From Lentzea flava (GTDB taxonomy: Bacteria > Actinomycetota > Actinomycetes > Mycobacteriales > Pseudonocardiaceae), in NCBI RefSeq assembly GCF_014648475.1, contig NZ_BMRE01000023.1, positions 60,091 through 124,090 on the forward strand: a stretch of DNA of 64,000 nucleotides. Direction: 5' to 3'. Position 1 is the first letter of the stretch, and each line of letters begins with the position of its first letter. Position numbers and translations under genes: made by a program. Below the pieces are notes generated by a model. That model was given only the letters and a program-made list of their open reading frames with translations. It was not told the DNA's origin and did no database searches. Shown here in pieces: positions 17,273-24,956 of the stretch.

Positions 17273-17280
17273 CGTTGGTT

Positions 17281-18153
17281 ATGGAGCTTCGGCAGCTGGA
17301 GTACTTCGTCGCGGTCGCGGAGGAGGCCTCGTTCACGCGGGCAGCGGAACGGGTGCACGTCGCGCAGCCGGGGGTGAGCGCGCAGATCCGGCGGCTGGAA
17401 CGCGAGCTCGGGCACGACCTGCTCGACCGGTCCGGCCGCACGGTCACGCTGACCGACGTCGGAGCGGCGGTGCTGCCGCTGGCGCGGGCGGCCCTGTCGT
17501 CGGTGGAGTCGGCCCGGCGGACCGTCGAGGAGATGGCCGGACTGGTGCGCGGTGTCGTGCGCGTCGGGATGGTCGTGTCGTGCGGGATCATGGACCTGCC
17601 GGAGCTGTTGTCCGAGTTCCACTCCCGGCACCCCGACGTGGAGATCACGTTGGTGGAGGCCAACTCCGACGCGCTGATCTCGTCCCTTGTGGACGGTCGG
17701 CTGGACTTCGCCCTGGTCGGGTACGCCGATTCGACGCCGGAAGGGCTGTCGGTGCGGGTGCTGGCTGACGAGCCGCTCGTGGCCGCGGTCTCCGCGGCGG
17801 ATCCGTGGTACGGCAGGGAATCCGTCACCCTCGACGAGTTGTTGACGCGCGGGCTGATCTGCCTGCCGCCGGGGACGGGGTTGCGCGGGGCGTTGGACGC
17901 GGCCTGCGGTGGACGGCAGCCGCGGATCGCGTTCGAGGCCTCCGCACCGCCGATGGTGATCACGCTGGCCCAGCGCGGGCTCGGTCCGGCAATCCTGGCG
18001 GAATCCATGGCGGAGGGGCTGCACGCGGTGCGCATCACCGATCCGTCGCCGTGGAGCAGGCTCGGGTTCGCGTGGCGTTCCTCCGGCCCGCACAGCCCGG
18101 CCGCGCGGGCGTTGATCCGGCTCGCGGAAAACCACGTGACAACAGATCTCTAG
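17281..18153 (+). CDS. LysR family transcriptional regulator
   Basis: A 290-residue LysR regulator. The N-terminal winged helix-turn-helix is canonical (ELRQLEYFVAVAEEASFTRA, then AQPGVSAQIRRLERELG), followed by the periplasmic-binding-like effector domain (about residues 90-285). It is divergent from the FAD oxidoreductase and likely controls that six-gene operon as well as itself. The ATG is preceded by TATAAT at 17267-17272. The effector is unknown. Confidence 0.88.
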   Translation: MELRQLEYFVAVAEEASFTRAAERVHVAQPGVSAQIRRLERELGHDLLDRSGRTVTLTDVGAAVLPLARAALSSVESARRTVEEMAGLVRGVVRVGMVVSCGIMDLPELLSEFHSRHPDVEITLVEANSDALISSLVDGRLDFALVGYADSTPEGLSVRVLADEPLVAAVSAADPWYGRESVTLDELLTRGLICLPPGTGLRGALDAACGGRQPRIAFEASAPPMVITLAQRGLGPAILAESMAEGLHAVRITDPSPWSRLGFAWRSSGPHSPAARALIRLAENHVTTDL

Positions 18154-18279
18154 GCCTGTCACGATCACCGCATGTTCCTGACGGCTGAGCACGCCACGTT
18201 CGCAGGTGTTCCTGCGGGCGCGCTCGCCGTTGCCTCGGCACAGCTGGCCGGCGCCCGAATCTGACCCTTCTCCAGTCCT

Positions 18280-18318
18280 CTCCTCCTCAGGACCGCTGGA
18301 GGAGGGTCGTAGCGGTCC
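18280..18318 (+). promoter_or_regulatory. Potential H-type pseudoknot in the EF-Tu leader
   Basis: Two stems interlock. CTCCTCC (18280-18286) pairs with GGAGGAG (18298-18304), and GACCGCT, extended by one G (18290-18297), pairs with AGCGGTCC (18311-18318). Loop 1 is 3 nt, the stems abut, and the last loop is 6 nt, which is H-type geometry. It ends 37 nt before the EF-Tu ATG, and the true ribosome site AAGGAA lies outside it. The rest of 18154-18355 shows no convincing gene. Confidence 0.5.
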
Positions 18319-18355
18319 ACGGTTCTGAGATCTGCCAGCTACGAGGACGAAGGAA

Positions 18356-19540
18356 ATGAAGCAGGAGTTCGTGCGCGCCAAGCCGCACCTCAACATCGGC
18401 ACCATGGGTCACGTCGACCACGGCAAGACCACGCTGACGGCCGCCATCACCAAGGTTCTGTCCGAAATGGACCCGTCGGGCACCACCTTCACCGCGTTCG
18501 ACCGCATCGACCGCGCGCCGGAGGAGCTCGCCCGCGGCATCACGATCAACATCGCGCACGTCGAGTACGAGACGCCCACGCGTCACTACGCGCACGTCGA
18601 CATGCCCGGCCACGCCGACTACGTGAAGAACATGATCACGGGTGCGGCGCAGCTGGACGGCGCGATCCTCGTGGTGTCCGCCGAGGACGGCACGATGCCG
18701 CAGACGCGCGAGCACGTGGTGCTGGCGCGCCGGGTGGGCGTTCCGCACGTGGTGGTGGCGCTGAACAAGGCCGACGCGGTGAGCGACCCCGAGCTGCTCG
18801 ACCTGGTGGAGCTGGAGATCCGCGACCTGCTGTCGAGGTACGGCTTCGACGGCGACGCCACACCGGTGGTCCGCGTGTCCGGCCTGCGTGCGCTCCAGGG
18901 CGACCCGGAGTGGACGCGGTCGGTCGTGCGGCTGCTGGAGGCCGTGGACGAGCACGTGCCGGTGCCTCAACGCGACCTGACCGGACCGTTCCTGATGCCG
19001 ATCGAGAACGTCATGACGATCACCGGTCGCGGCACGGTCGTGACCGGTGCGGTGGAGCGCGGTGTGCTCGGCCTCGGTGACGCGGTCGAGGTGATCGGTC
19101 TCGGTGATGCCGTGTCGAGTGTCGCCACGGGCATCGAGACGTTCGGCAAGCCGATGCGGCAGGCCCAGGCGGGAGACAACGCCGCTGTGCTGCTGCGCGG
19201 TGTTCGCCGTGGCGAGGTCCGGCGCGGCCAGGTGCTGGCCCTGCCGGGCAGCGTGGCGCCGCACACGAGGTTCCGCGCGTCGGTGTACCTGCTGTCGCAC
19301 GCGGAGGGCGGCCGGCACACCGGCATCGCCTCGAACTACCGGCCGCAGTTCCACTTCCGCACCGGCGACGTTGTCGGGGTGGTGGAGCTCGCCGACGTGG
19401 CGCTGGCGATGCCGGGTGACACCGTCGAGGTCGTGGTGGAGCTGGGCAAGGCGGTGGCGATGGACACCGGGCTCGGCTTCGCGATTCGCGAGGGCGGCAA
19501 GACCGTGGGCGCAGGCACGGTCGGCGAGATCCTCGCCTAG
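18356..19540 (+). CDS. tuf: Divergent elongation factor Tu paralogue (tuf3-like)
   Basis: A 394-residue translational GTPase with all three EF-Tu domains. G1 is GHVDHGKT (residues 18-25), switch I includes PEELARGITI, G3 is DMPGHADY with the catalytic His at 86, and G4 is NKAD. It should carry aminoacyl-tRNA to the ribosome. It differs from housekeeping EF-Tu at usually fixed places: PEERxRG becomes PEELARG, DCPGH becomes DMPGH, and SAL becomes SGL. No fus, rpsL or rpsG genes are adjacent, so this is an orphan copy like streptomycete tuf3. A resistance or stress-specific role is inference. Confidence 0.88.
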   Translation: MKQEFVRAKPHLNIGTMGHVDHGKTTLTAAITKVLSEMDPSGTTFTAFDRIDRAPEELARGITINIAHVEYETPTRHYAHVDMPGHADYVKNMITGAAQLDGAILVVSAEDGTMPQTREHVVLARRVGVPHVVVALNKADAVSDPELLDLVELEIRDLLSRYGFDGDATPVVRVSGLRALQGDPEWTRSVVRLLEAVDEHVPVPQRDLTGPFLMPIENVMTITGRGTVVTGAVERGVLGLGDAVEVIGLGDAVSSVATGIETFGKPMRQAQAGDNAAVLLRGVRRGEVRRGQVLALPGSVAPHTRFRASVYLLSHAEGGRHTGIASNYRPQFHFRTGDVVGVVELADVALAMPGDTVEVVVELGKAVAMDTGLGFAIREGGKTVGAGTVGEILA

Positions 19541-19584
19541 GGCGGTGGCGACGACCCGAGAAGGTGGTCGCGCTGCCTGGCGGG

Positions 19585-19617
19585 AAGCGCGGTGGGACGA
19601 GTTGTCCCGCCGCGCTT
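19585..19617. terminator. Bidirectional terminator after the EF-Tu paralogue
   Basis: AAGCGCGGTGGGAC (19585-19598) pairs with GTCCCGCCGCGCTT (19604-19617), a 14-bp stem with one G-U pair and a 5-nt loop. It lies between the convergent EF-Tu and DUF6766 genes. Confidence 0.8.
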
Positions 19618-19619
19618 TC

Positions 19620-20285
19620 TCAGCCTGACTCGTCGCTCACGGAGTGCGCGGCACCCACCGGCTTCGACTCCGGCGATCCGCGCTGCCGCAGGTAGACGCT
19701 GAGAATCGCCATCGACGCGATCGCGAGGAACTCCGACTGCCAGTTCTGCAGCGACCGGTTCCAGAAGTCGGAGCTGAAGAAGTACGCGCCCAATCCCATC
19801 TTCTCGGCGAGCGGATCGGAGTTGTTGGCGTACCAGCCCGCGACCCACTGCATCGACCACGAGAACAGGAACAGCACCAGCATCGCGAGGCCGAGCGACT
19901 TCGAGAACACCGCGGTGCGCCAGCCTCCGGCGCGCGCCCACTTCGGCGACGACTCACTCACGTACTGGCCGACCTGCTGCTCCTTGTCGCTCTCGTAGCC
20001 GACCTTGCCCTCCGGTTTGGACTCGGGCGAGCCCTTCTGGATGAGCCAGACGGTGGCGGTGACGTACAGGAAGAACTGCAGGTACTCGGACTGCCAGTTC
20101 TCGGTGACGTCGACCAGGAAGTCGGCGGAGAACAGGTACGACCCCAGGGTCAGCAACGGCTGGCCCAACGCGGCCTGACGCTCGTTGTAGTCGGCGTGGC
20201 CCGCGAACAGCTGGCCGACCAGCGCCGCGAGGAACAAACCGGCGAAAACGAGCGTCAGGCTGTGCTCGCGCAGGAATCTCCTCAT
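19620..20285 (-). CDS. DUF6766-like membrane protein with internal duplication
   Basis: A 221-residue protein with four predicted membrane helices in two similar halves. The first half has YLFSADFLVDVTENWQSEYL and GSPESKP; the second has YFFSSDFWNRSLQNWQSEFL and GSPESKP. This indicates duplication of a two-helix unit. The function is unknown. It lies 27 bp downstream of the F420-type oxidoreductase gene on the same strand and may be the last gene of that operon. It ends at a bidirectional terminator. Confidence 0.75.
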   Translation of the reverse strand: MRRFLREHSLTLVFAGLFLAALVGQLFAGHADYNERQAALGQPLLTLGSYLFSADFLVDVTENWQSEYLQFFLYVTATVWLIQKGSPESKPEGKVGYESDKEQQVGQYVSESSPKWARAGGWRTAVFSKSLGLAMLVLFLFSWSMQWVAGWYANNSDPLAEKMGLGAYFFSSDFWNRSLQNWQSEFLAIASMAILSVYLRQRGSPESKPVGAAHSVSDESG

Positions 20286-20312
20286 AGGAGCGGATGCCCT
20301 GCGCCACTGGCG

Positions 20313-21263
20313 TTAAACATCGATCAACGGCACGACTTCCTTGGCCCAGAACTCGAAGAACTCCTGCTGGTTGGACCCGATCTGCTGCACGTACAGCTCG
20401 TCGAACCCGGCGTCGGCGAACTCCTTCACCTTCGCCGCGTACTTCTCCGGGTCCGGGCCGCAGGGAATCGACTTCTGAATCATGTCAGGGGTGACGAGCT
20501 CGGAGGCCTGTTCGAAGTGCTTCGGCGTCGGCAGCACCTGGGCGAGCTCGCCGGGCAGGCCGTCGTTGGGCCACAGGCGGTGTGCGGTCTTCACACCGTC
20601 CTCTTCGGACTCGGCGTAGCAGACCTTCAACCCGCTCTGCGCCGGACCGCGGCCCCCTTCCGAACGGTACTGCTGCACGAGGTCGCCGGACGGGCCGACG
20701 CAGATGTAGCCGTCGCCGCACCTGGCCGCGAGCTTGACCGCCTTGGGGCCGAACGCCGAGACGTAGATCGGCACCGGACGCTCCGGCAGCGTGTACACGC
20801 GGGCGTTCTCGACCGTGTAGTGCTTGCCGTGGTGGGTGACCTCGTCGCCCTGGTGCAGTGCGCGGATGAGGCCGATCGCCTCCTCCAGCATCTCCAGCCG
20901 CACGTCCGCCGACGGCCAGTGCGTGCCGAGAACGTGCTCGTTCAGCGCCTCGCCGCTGCCGACGCCCAGCACGAACCGGCCCTCGCACTGCACGGCGGCC
21001 GTGGCCGCGGCCTGGGCGATCACGGCCGGGTGAATGCGGAGGGTCGGGCACGTCACGGCGGTCGTGATCGGCAGGGTCACGGTCTCGGACAACGCGCCGA
21101 TCGTGCCCCACACGAACGGAGACTGGCCCTGCTCGTCGTTCCACGGGTGGTAGTGGTCGGAGATCCACAGCGCTTCGAAGCCGTGCTCGCCGGCCATCTT
21201 CGCGTGCCGGACGAGCTCGCGCGGGCCGTGTTCTTCTGAGGAAAGGAAATAGCCGAGCTTCAC
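20313..21263 (-). CDS. F420-type LLM-class oxidoreductase
   Basis: A 316-residue luciferase-like TIM-barrel protein close to the F420-dependent glucose-6-phosphate dehydrogenase group (KLGYFLSSEEHGPRELVRHA; ALWISDHYHPWNDEQGQSPF; the RFVLGVGSGEALNEHVLG segment). It probably uses coenzyme F420 to oxidise or reduce a small substrate in the cytoplasm. Its GTG start overlaps the stop of the ThDP enzyme gene (4-base GTGA overlap), so the two are made together and may act in sequence. Cofactor choice is family-based; the substrate is unknown. Confidence 0.85.
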   Translation of the reverse strand: MKLGYFLSSEEHGPRELVRHAKMAGEHGFEALWISDHYHPWNDEQGQSPFVWGTIGALSETVTLPITTAVTCPTLRIHPAVIAQAAATAAVQCEGRFVLGVGSGEALNEHVLGTHWPSADVRLEMLEEAIGLIRALHQGDEVTHHGKHYTVENARVYTLPERPVPIYVSAFGPKAVKLAARCGDGYICVGPSGDLVQQYRSEGGRGPAQSGLKVCYAESEEDGVKTAHRLWPNDGLPGELAQVLPTPKHFEQASELVTPDMIQKSIPCGPDPEKYAAKVKEFADAGFDELYVQQIGSNQQEFFEFWAKEVVPLIDV

Positions 21264-23017
21264 GGCAACAACTCCTGGATCTTGGTCTGCAGGCCGCGGC
21301 GCAGCACCTCCCACGCGTCGGGATCGCCGCGCAGCACCGCCTCTGTCATGTCCTTGATCTGGTCGAACGTCGCGTGCGGCGGGATCGGCGGCACGTTCGG
21401 GTCGCAGCGCACGTCGAGCACCGTCGTGCCCTCGTAGGCGAGCGCCGTGTCCCAGGCAGGGCCGAGCTGGTCCGGCGAGTCGACCTCGATGCCCTGCAGT
21501 CCGATCGAACGCGCGTAGTTCGCGTACGACACGTCGGGCAGCGTTTGCGACTCCTCGAACTTCGGTGCGCCGCCCATCGCCCGCAGTTCCCACGTGACCT
21601 GGTTCAGGTCGTTGTTGTGGAACACGCACACGACGCACCGGATGCCGTAACGCTTGAGCGTCAACAGTTCCGCCATGCCGTTCATCTGCATCGCGCCGTC
21701 GCCGACCAATGCGATCAACGGGCGTGACGGCTGGGCGTACGCGGCACCCAACGCGTACGGCACAGCGCAGCCCATCGTCGCCAACGTGCCGGACAACGAC
21801 GACCGCACGTTGCCGTGAATGCGCAGCAACCGTGCGTACCAGTTCGTCGCGGAACCCGAGTCCGCGGTGACGATCGCGTTGGCGGGCAGGCGTTTCGACA
21901 GCTCCGAGACGATCAGCATCGGGTTGACCGGGTCGGCGGGCACCTGGGCCTGCCGTTCCACGACCTCCCACCAGCGCTCGACGTTCGCCTCGATCGTGTG
22001 CCGCCACGAGCGGTCGGTCTTGCGCTCCAGCAACGGGATCAGCGACCGCAGCGTCTCCCGCGCGTCGCCGACGAGGTTGACCTCGGTCGGGTAGCGCATG
22101 CCGATCGCGCGTCCGTCGACGTCGATCTGCACGCCGCGGGCGGCACCGTACTTCGGCAGGAACTGCGAGTACGGGAAGTTCGAGCCGATGATCAGCAACC
22201 GGTCGCAGTCGCGCATCAGCTCGTACGACGGCCTGGTGCCGAGCAACCCGATCGACCCGGTCACGTACGGCAGGTCGTCGGGCAGGACGTCCTTGCCCAG
22301 CAACGCCTTCGCGACACCCGCGCCGAGCGTCTCGGCGACCTCGCGCACCTCCGCCGCCGCCCCGCGAGCACCCTGACCGATCAGGATCGCGACCTTCTCG
22401 CCCGTGTTCAGCACGTCGGCCGCGCGCCGCACCTCGTCGTTGGCGGGCACGACGCAGGACGAGGAACGCGACGGCGGGCTCGACGGGATGTACTTGAACT
22501 CGTGCTTGGGCGGCTCGTACTCCTGCTCCTGCACGTCGTTGGGGATGATCACGACAGCGGGCGCGCGGTCGGCCGCCGCCGTGCGCATCGCCCGGTCCAG
22601 CGCGTTCGGCAGCTGCTCCGGCACCGTCACGTCGACGAGGTACGAGGCCACGTCGCGGAACAGCGAGTGCAGGTCGACTTCCTGCTGGTAGCTGCCGCCC
22701 TGCGCGGTGCGGGCGGTCTGGCCGACGATCGCGACGACCGGGACGTGGTCGAGCTTCGCGTCGTACAGGCCGTTGAGCAGGTGGATCGCGCCGGGCCCCG
22801 ACGTCGCCAGGCACACACCGACGTCGTCGCTGAACTTCGCGTAGCCGACCGCGGCGAACGCGGCCATCTCCTCGTGGCGGGTCTGGATGAACGTGGGGTC
22901 GTTGTCCGCCTTGCCGAACGCCGCCACGATCCCGTTGATGCCGTCGCCGGGATACGCGAACACCTGCTTGACACCCCAGTCGCGCAGACGTTGGACGATG
23001 AAGTCGCCGACGGTCAT
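21260..23017 (-). CDS. Thiamine-diphosphate enzyme (pyruvate oxidase/acetolactate synthase-like)
   Basis: A 585-residue ThDP-dependent enzyme with the three standard domains. The activating glutamate is in TRHEEMAAFAAVGYAK (about residue 48), the central domain follows, and the cofactor motif is GDGAMQMNGMAELLTLKRYG followed by NN in FHNNDLNQVTW. The closest families decarboxylate pyruvate or another 2-oxo acid. No small regulatory subunit is present, so acetolactate synthase in isoleucine/valine synthesis is unlikely. The ATG overlaps the phosphoesterase stop by 4 bases and the stop overlaps the F420-type gene start. Confidence 0.87.
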   Translation of the reverse strand: MTVGDFIVQRLRDWGVKQVFAYPGDGINGIVAAFGKADNDPTFIQTRHEEMAAFAAVGYAKFSDDVGVCLATSGPGAIHLLNGLYDAKLDHVPVVAIVGQTARTAQGGSYQQEVDLHSLFRDVASYLVDVTVPEQLPNALDRAMRTAAADRAPAVVIIPNDVQEQEYEPPKHEFKYIPSSPPSRSSSCVVPANDEVRRAADVLNTGEKVAILIGQGARGAAAEVREVAETLGAGVAKALLGKDVLPDDLPYVTGSIGLLGTRPSYELMRDCDRLLIIGSNFPYSQFLPKYGAARGVQIDVDGRAIGMRYPTEVNLVGDARETLRSLIPLLERKTDRSWRHTIEANVERWWEVVERQAQVPADPVNPMLIVSELSKRLPANAIVTADSGSATNWYARLLRIHGNVRSSLSGTLATMGCAVPYALGAAYAQPSRPLIALVGDGAMQMNGMAELLTLKRYGIRCVVCVFHNNDLNQVTWELRAMGGAPKFEESQTLPDVSYANYARSIGLQGIEVDSPDQLGPAWDTALAYEGTTVLDVRCDPNVPPIPPHATFDQIKDMTEAVLRGDPDAWEVLRRGLQTKIQELLP

Positions 23018-23736
23018 GCGTTCGCACCTTCCATCACGTAGACCGTGTACGCGGACCGGATGATCGGCTGCGCGACGTTGCGCACCCGCACCCCGCCGGG
23101 GGTCATCCCCTGTTCGGTGCCGAAGTGCGCGTGGCCGTGGATGGCGAGATGCGTGCCGGTGGCGTCGATCGCCTCGCCGAGCAGGTAGGAGCCGAGGAAC
23201 GGGTAGATCTCCGGCGGCTCTCCGCGCAACGTGTCCGGCACCGGCGCGTAGTGGGTCAGCGCCACCTTGATGTCGGTGTCCAACTCGGACAGTGCCTGCT
23301 CCAGGGTTTCCGCGATGTCGCAGGTGTGCTGGATGAACGCCTTCATCTCGCGTTCGCCGAACGCGCTCCCGCACTTTCCCGCGAAGCCGCCGCCGAAGCC
23401 CTTCACACCCGCGACGCCGAGCGTGCAGCCGTTGATCCGAGCCTCGAACGTCGTGCCTTCCAGCACGTGAATACCCTTGTCCTGCAACGTCTTGGTGACT
23501 TCGAGCGGCTTGTCGTCCTGATGGTCGTGGTTGCCGAGCACGGCCACCACGGGCACCGGCAGGTCCGCGAACTCGTCGGCGACCACCTGCGCCTCGGCGA
23601 CGGTGCCGTGCCGGGTCAGGTCGCCGGCCAGCAGCAGGACGTCCGCGTGCTCGCCGACCTTCTCGAGCGCCGGCCGGAGCCTGCCGCGCATGTCCTCGCC
23701 GAGGTGGACGTCGCCGACAGCGGCGATCCGGATCAT
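23014..23736 (-). CDS. Metallophosphoesterase
   Basis: A 240-residue calcineurin-like phosphoesterase with the ordered metal-binding motifs: GDVHLGEDM (D-x-H), LLAGDLTRHG (GD), LGNHDHQDD (GNHD), LTHYAPV (H) and HGHAHFG (GHxH). It probably hydrolyses a phosphomonoester or phosphodiester in the cytoplasm. It has 4-base overlaps with the BON gene upstream and the ThDP gene downstream, so it belongs to a tightly coupled operon. The substrate is unknown. Confidence 0.88.
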   Translation of the reverse strand: MIRIAAVGDVHLGEDMRGRLRPALEKVGEHADVLLLAGDLTRHGTVAEAQVVADEFADLPVPVVAVLGNHDHQDDKPLEVTKTLQDKGIHVLEGTTFEARINGCTLGVAGVKGFGGGFAGKCGSAFGEREMKAFIQHTCDIAETLEQALSELDTDIKVALTHYAPVPDTLRGEPPEIYPFLGSYLLGEAIDATGTHLAIHGHAHFGTEQGMTPGGVRVRNVAQPIIRSAYTVYVMEGANA

Positions 23737-23981
23737 CGCAGGTCCTCCTCTCCCTCCGGTTCGCCCGCCGGTGTCACGCGCACGTCGTTGAAGATCTTGA
23801 GTTCCGGCGCCGCCTCGTGCAGCACCTCCTCGAGGGCCGTCCGCCGCTCCGCACACGCCACGTCACCGGAGAGCATCACGTGATCACCTCGCACGGTGAC
23901 CCGCACGCCGAGCTCGGCCGTCCTGGGGTCCTCCGCCACCGCCCTACGCAGGTTTGCCGCGAGGTACTGCTCGGATTCCAT
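23733..23981 (-). CDS. Small BON-domain protein
   Basis: An 82-residue protein that is essentially one BON domain (NLRRAVAEDPRTAELGVRVT ... GDHVMLSGDVACAERRTALE). BON domains usually bind lipid, and the isolated form is often stress-related. There is no signal peptide, so it is probably cytoplasmic. It starts inside the end of the nucleotidyltransferase gene (38-bp overlap) and ends with a 4-base overlap into the phosphoesterase gene. Confidence 0.8.
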   Translation of the reverse strand: MESEQYLAANLRRAVAEDPRTAELGVRVTVRGDHVMLSGDVACAERRTALEEVLHEAAPELKIFNDVRVTPAGEPEGEEDLR

Positions 23982-24534
23982 TGCCCCTCCCGATGATCTC
24001 CAGGCGTTCGATGAGCACCAGGAACGCCTCCGCGTACGGCGAGTGCTTGGTCTCCTCGCGCACCTGGTCCCAGTCGATCTGCTCTCTGAGGGCGCGGGCG
24101 AACGGCAGCAGCTCGCTGAAGTCGCAGCGGTGCCCGTCCAGCACGAGCAGCTTGCTGCTCAGCACGAACGTCGCCGGCATCACCGGCAGCACGACCGACC
24201 CGACGGGGAGTTCCTCGGCCATGGCCAGGATCTCGTCGGTGACCGGGCGTTCGTTGGGCCGGAACAGCAGGTCCACCAGCGAGTCGCCGTCGTAGACCTT
24301 GAGCAGCCAGTCCTCCGGTGGCTCCGCGGCCCGCATCCCGCGCTGCACGAGAACGCGGACCGCCTCGGTCGCGTCCTGCTCCCGCACCAGGAGATCCACG
24401 TCGTGTTCGCTCGCCGGGCCACCTCGCGCGTAGCCCGCGCATCCACCCGTGAGGGCGAACGGTATCTGCGCACTGCGCAAGGCGTTCGCGACTTTGGTCA
24501 GCGTCCGCAGCAGCTCGTCCTGCACGTCGCTCAT
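23944..24534 (-). CDS. Nucleotidyltransferase-fold protein
   Basis: A 196-residue protein of the minimal nucleotidyltransferase type (FALTGGCAGYARGGPASEHDVDLLV, residues about 26-50). It has the GG dipeptide and paired aspartates (DVDLLV), with VDLLFRP a possible third acidic position. It may transfer NMP to a protein or small molecule, or be a degenerate relative. It is first in the five-gene overlapping operon ending with the F420-type enzyme. The region upstream holds a decayed IS605-like end, which may have altered its promoter. Confidence 0.75.
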   Translation of the reverse strand: MSDVQDELLRTLTKVANALRSAQIPFALTGGCAGYARGGPASEHDVDLLVREQDATEAVRVLVQRGMRAAEPPEDWLLKVYDGDSLVDLLFRPNERPVTDEILAMAEELPVGSVVLPVMPATFVLSSKLLVLDGHRCDFSELLPFARALREQIDWDQVREETKHSPYAEAFLVLIERLEIIGRGNGIRAVPRGKPA

Positions 24535-24654
24535 GCACTGCCGGTTACCCGGCTGGCCAGCGCGCGAACCTCAGAGGCTGTGCCCTGACCCGCGGGTGCG
24601 GCGGAGCGGCTGCTACGGTTGTCGCACCCGTTCGGCGATTACCGAGTCGGAGGG

Positions 24655-24815
24655 GTCTACCGCCGGGCTGGTGGGATGTCAGGTCTGTGGAGCTCGTGTA
24701 AGACCGTGGGCGGTACACCGTCCCTGTGCTGGTAATCCAGGCGGCAGCGGGCCGTGAAGCAGAAAACTCGACCCGCGAGGGAAGAATCTCCCTGCTTCAG
24801 CTGGGAGAGAGGTCA
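24655..24815 (+). mobile_element. Decayed TnpB/IS605-like right end (omega-RNA region)
   Basis: About 160 bp resembles the 3' end of actinobacterial IS200/IS605 tnpB elements. Translated fragments such as CGARVRPWAVHR and TREGRISLLQLGE look like TnpB C-terminal tails but are in different frames. The sequence ends with the characteristic hairpin CTCCC-T-GC, loop TTCA, GC-T-GGGAG (24788-24807), followed by AGAGGTCAAC. No tnpA, intact tnpB or left end is visible, so it is a fossil. Similarity is judged from memory and needs a database comparison. Confidence 0.5.
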
Positions 24816-24830
24816 ACCCGCTGTTCACGA

Positions 24831-24956
24831 TCAGCTGGTCTGACGGCAGGCCGCACAGCCGGGCGCGTCCTCGTCGGTGGTGACGCGCCCGCACTCGGGG
24901 CAGATCAGTTCGAGAAGGCAGGCCGGTTCAGCCGCAGGGACACGATCGAGGTCCAC
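24831..24956 (-). CDS. Possible small zinc-ribbon protein
   Basis: A 41-residue reading frame with CPECGRVTTDEDAPGCAACR, a CxxC-x12-CxxC zinc ribbon, ending 27 residues after the end of the DUF998 gene region. The GTG start at 24956 lies within the DUF998 gene (52-bp overlap), so it could be translationally coupled. No clear ribosome site is visible. The cysteine spacing is the main evidence; it may instead be a 3' fragment. Confidence 0.4.
   Translation of the reverse strand: MDLDRVPAAEPACLLELICPECGRVTTDEDAPGCAACRQTS

Noticed and set aside
18172..18264. 30-codon frame (MFLTAEHATF...) upstream of the EF-Tu gene as a leader peptide
   Set aside because: No ribosome site, no coding bias of its own and no regulatory codon run.
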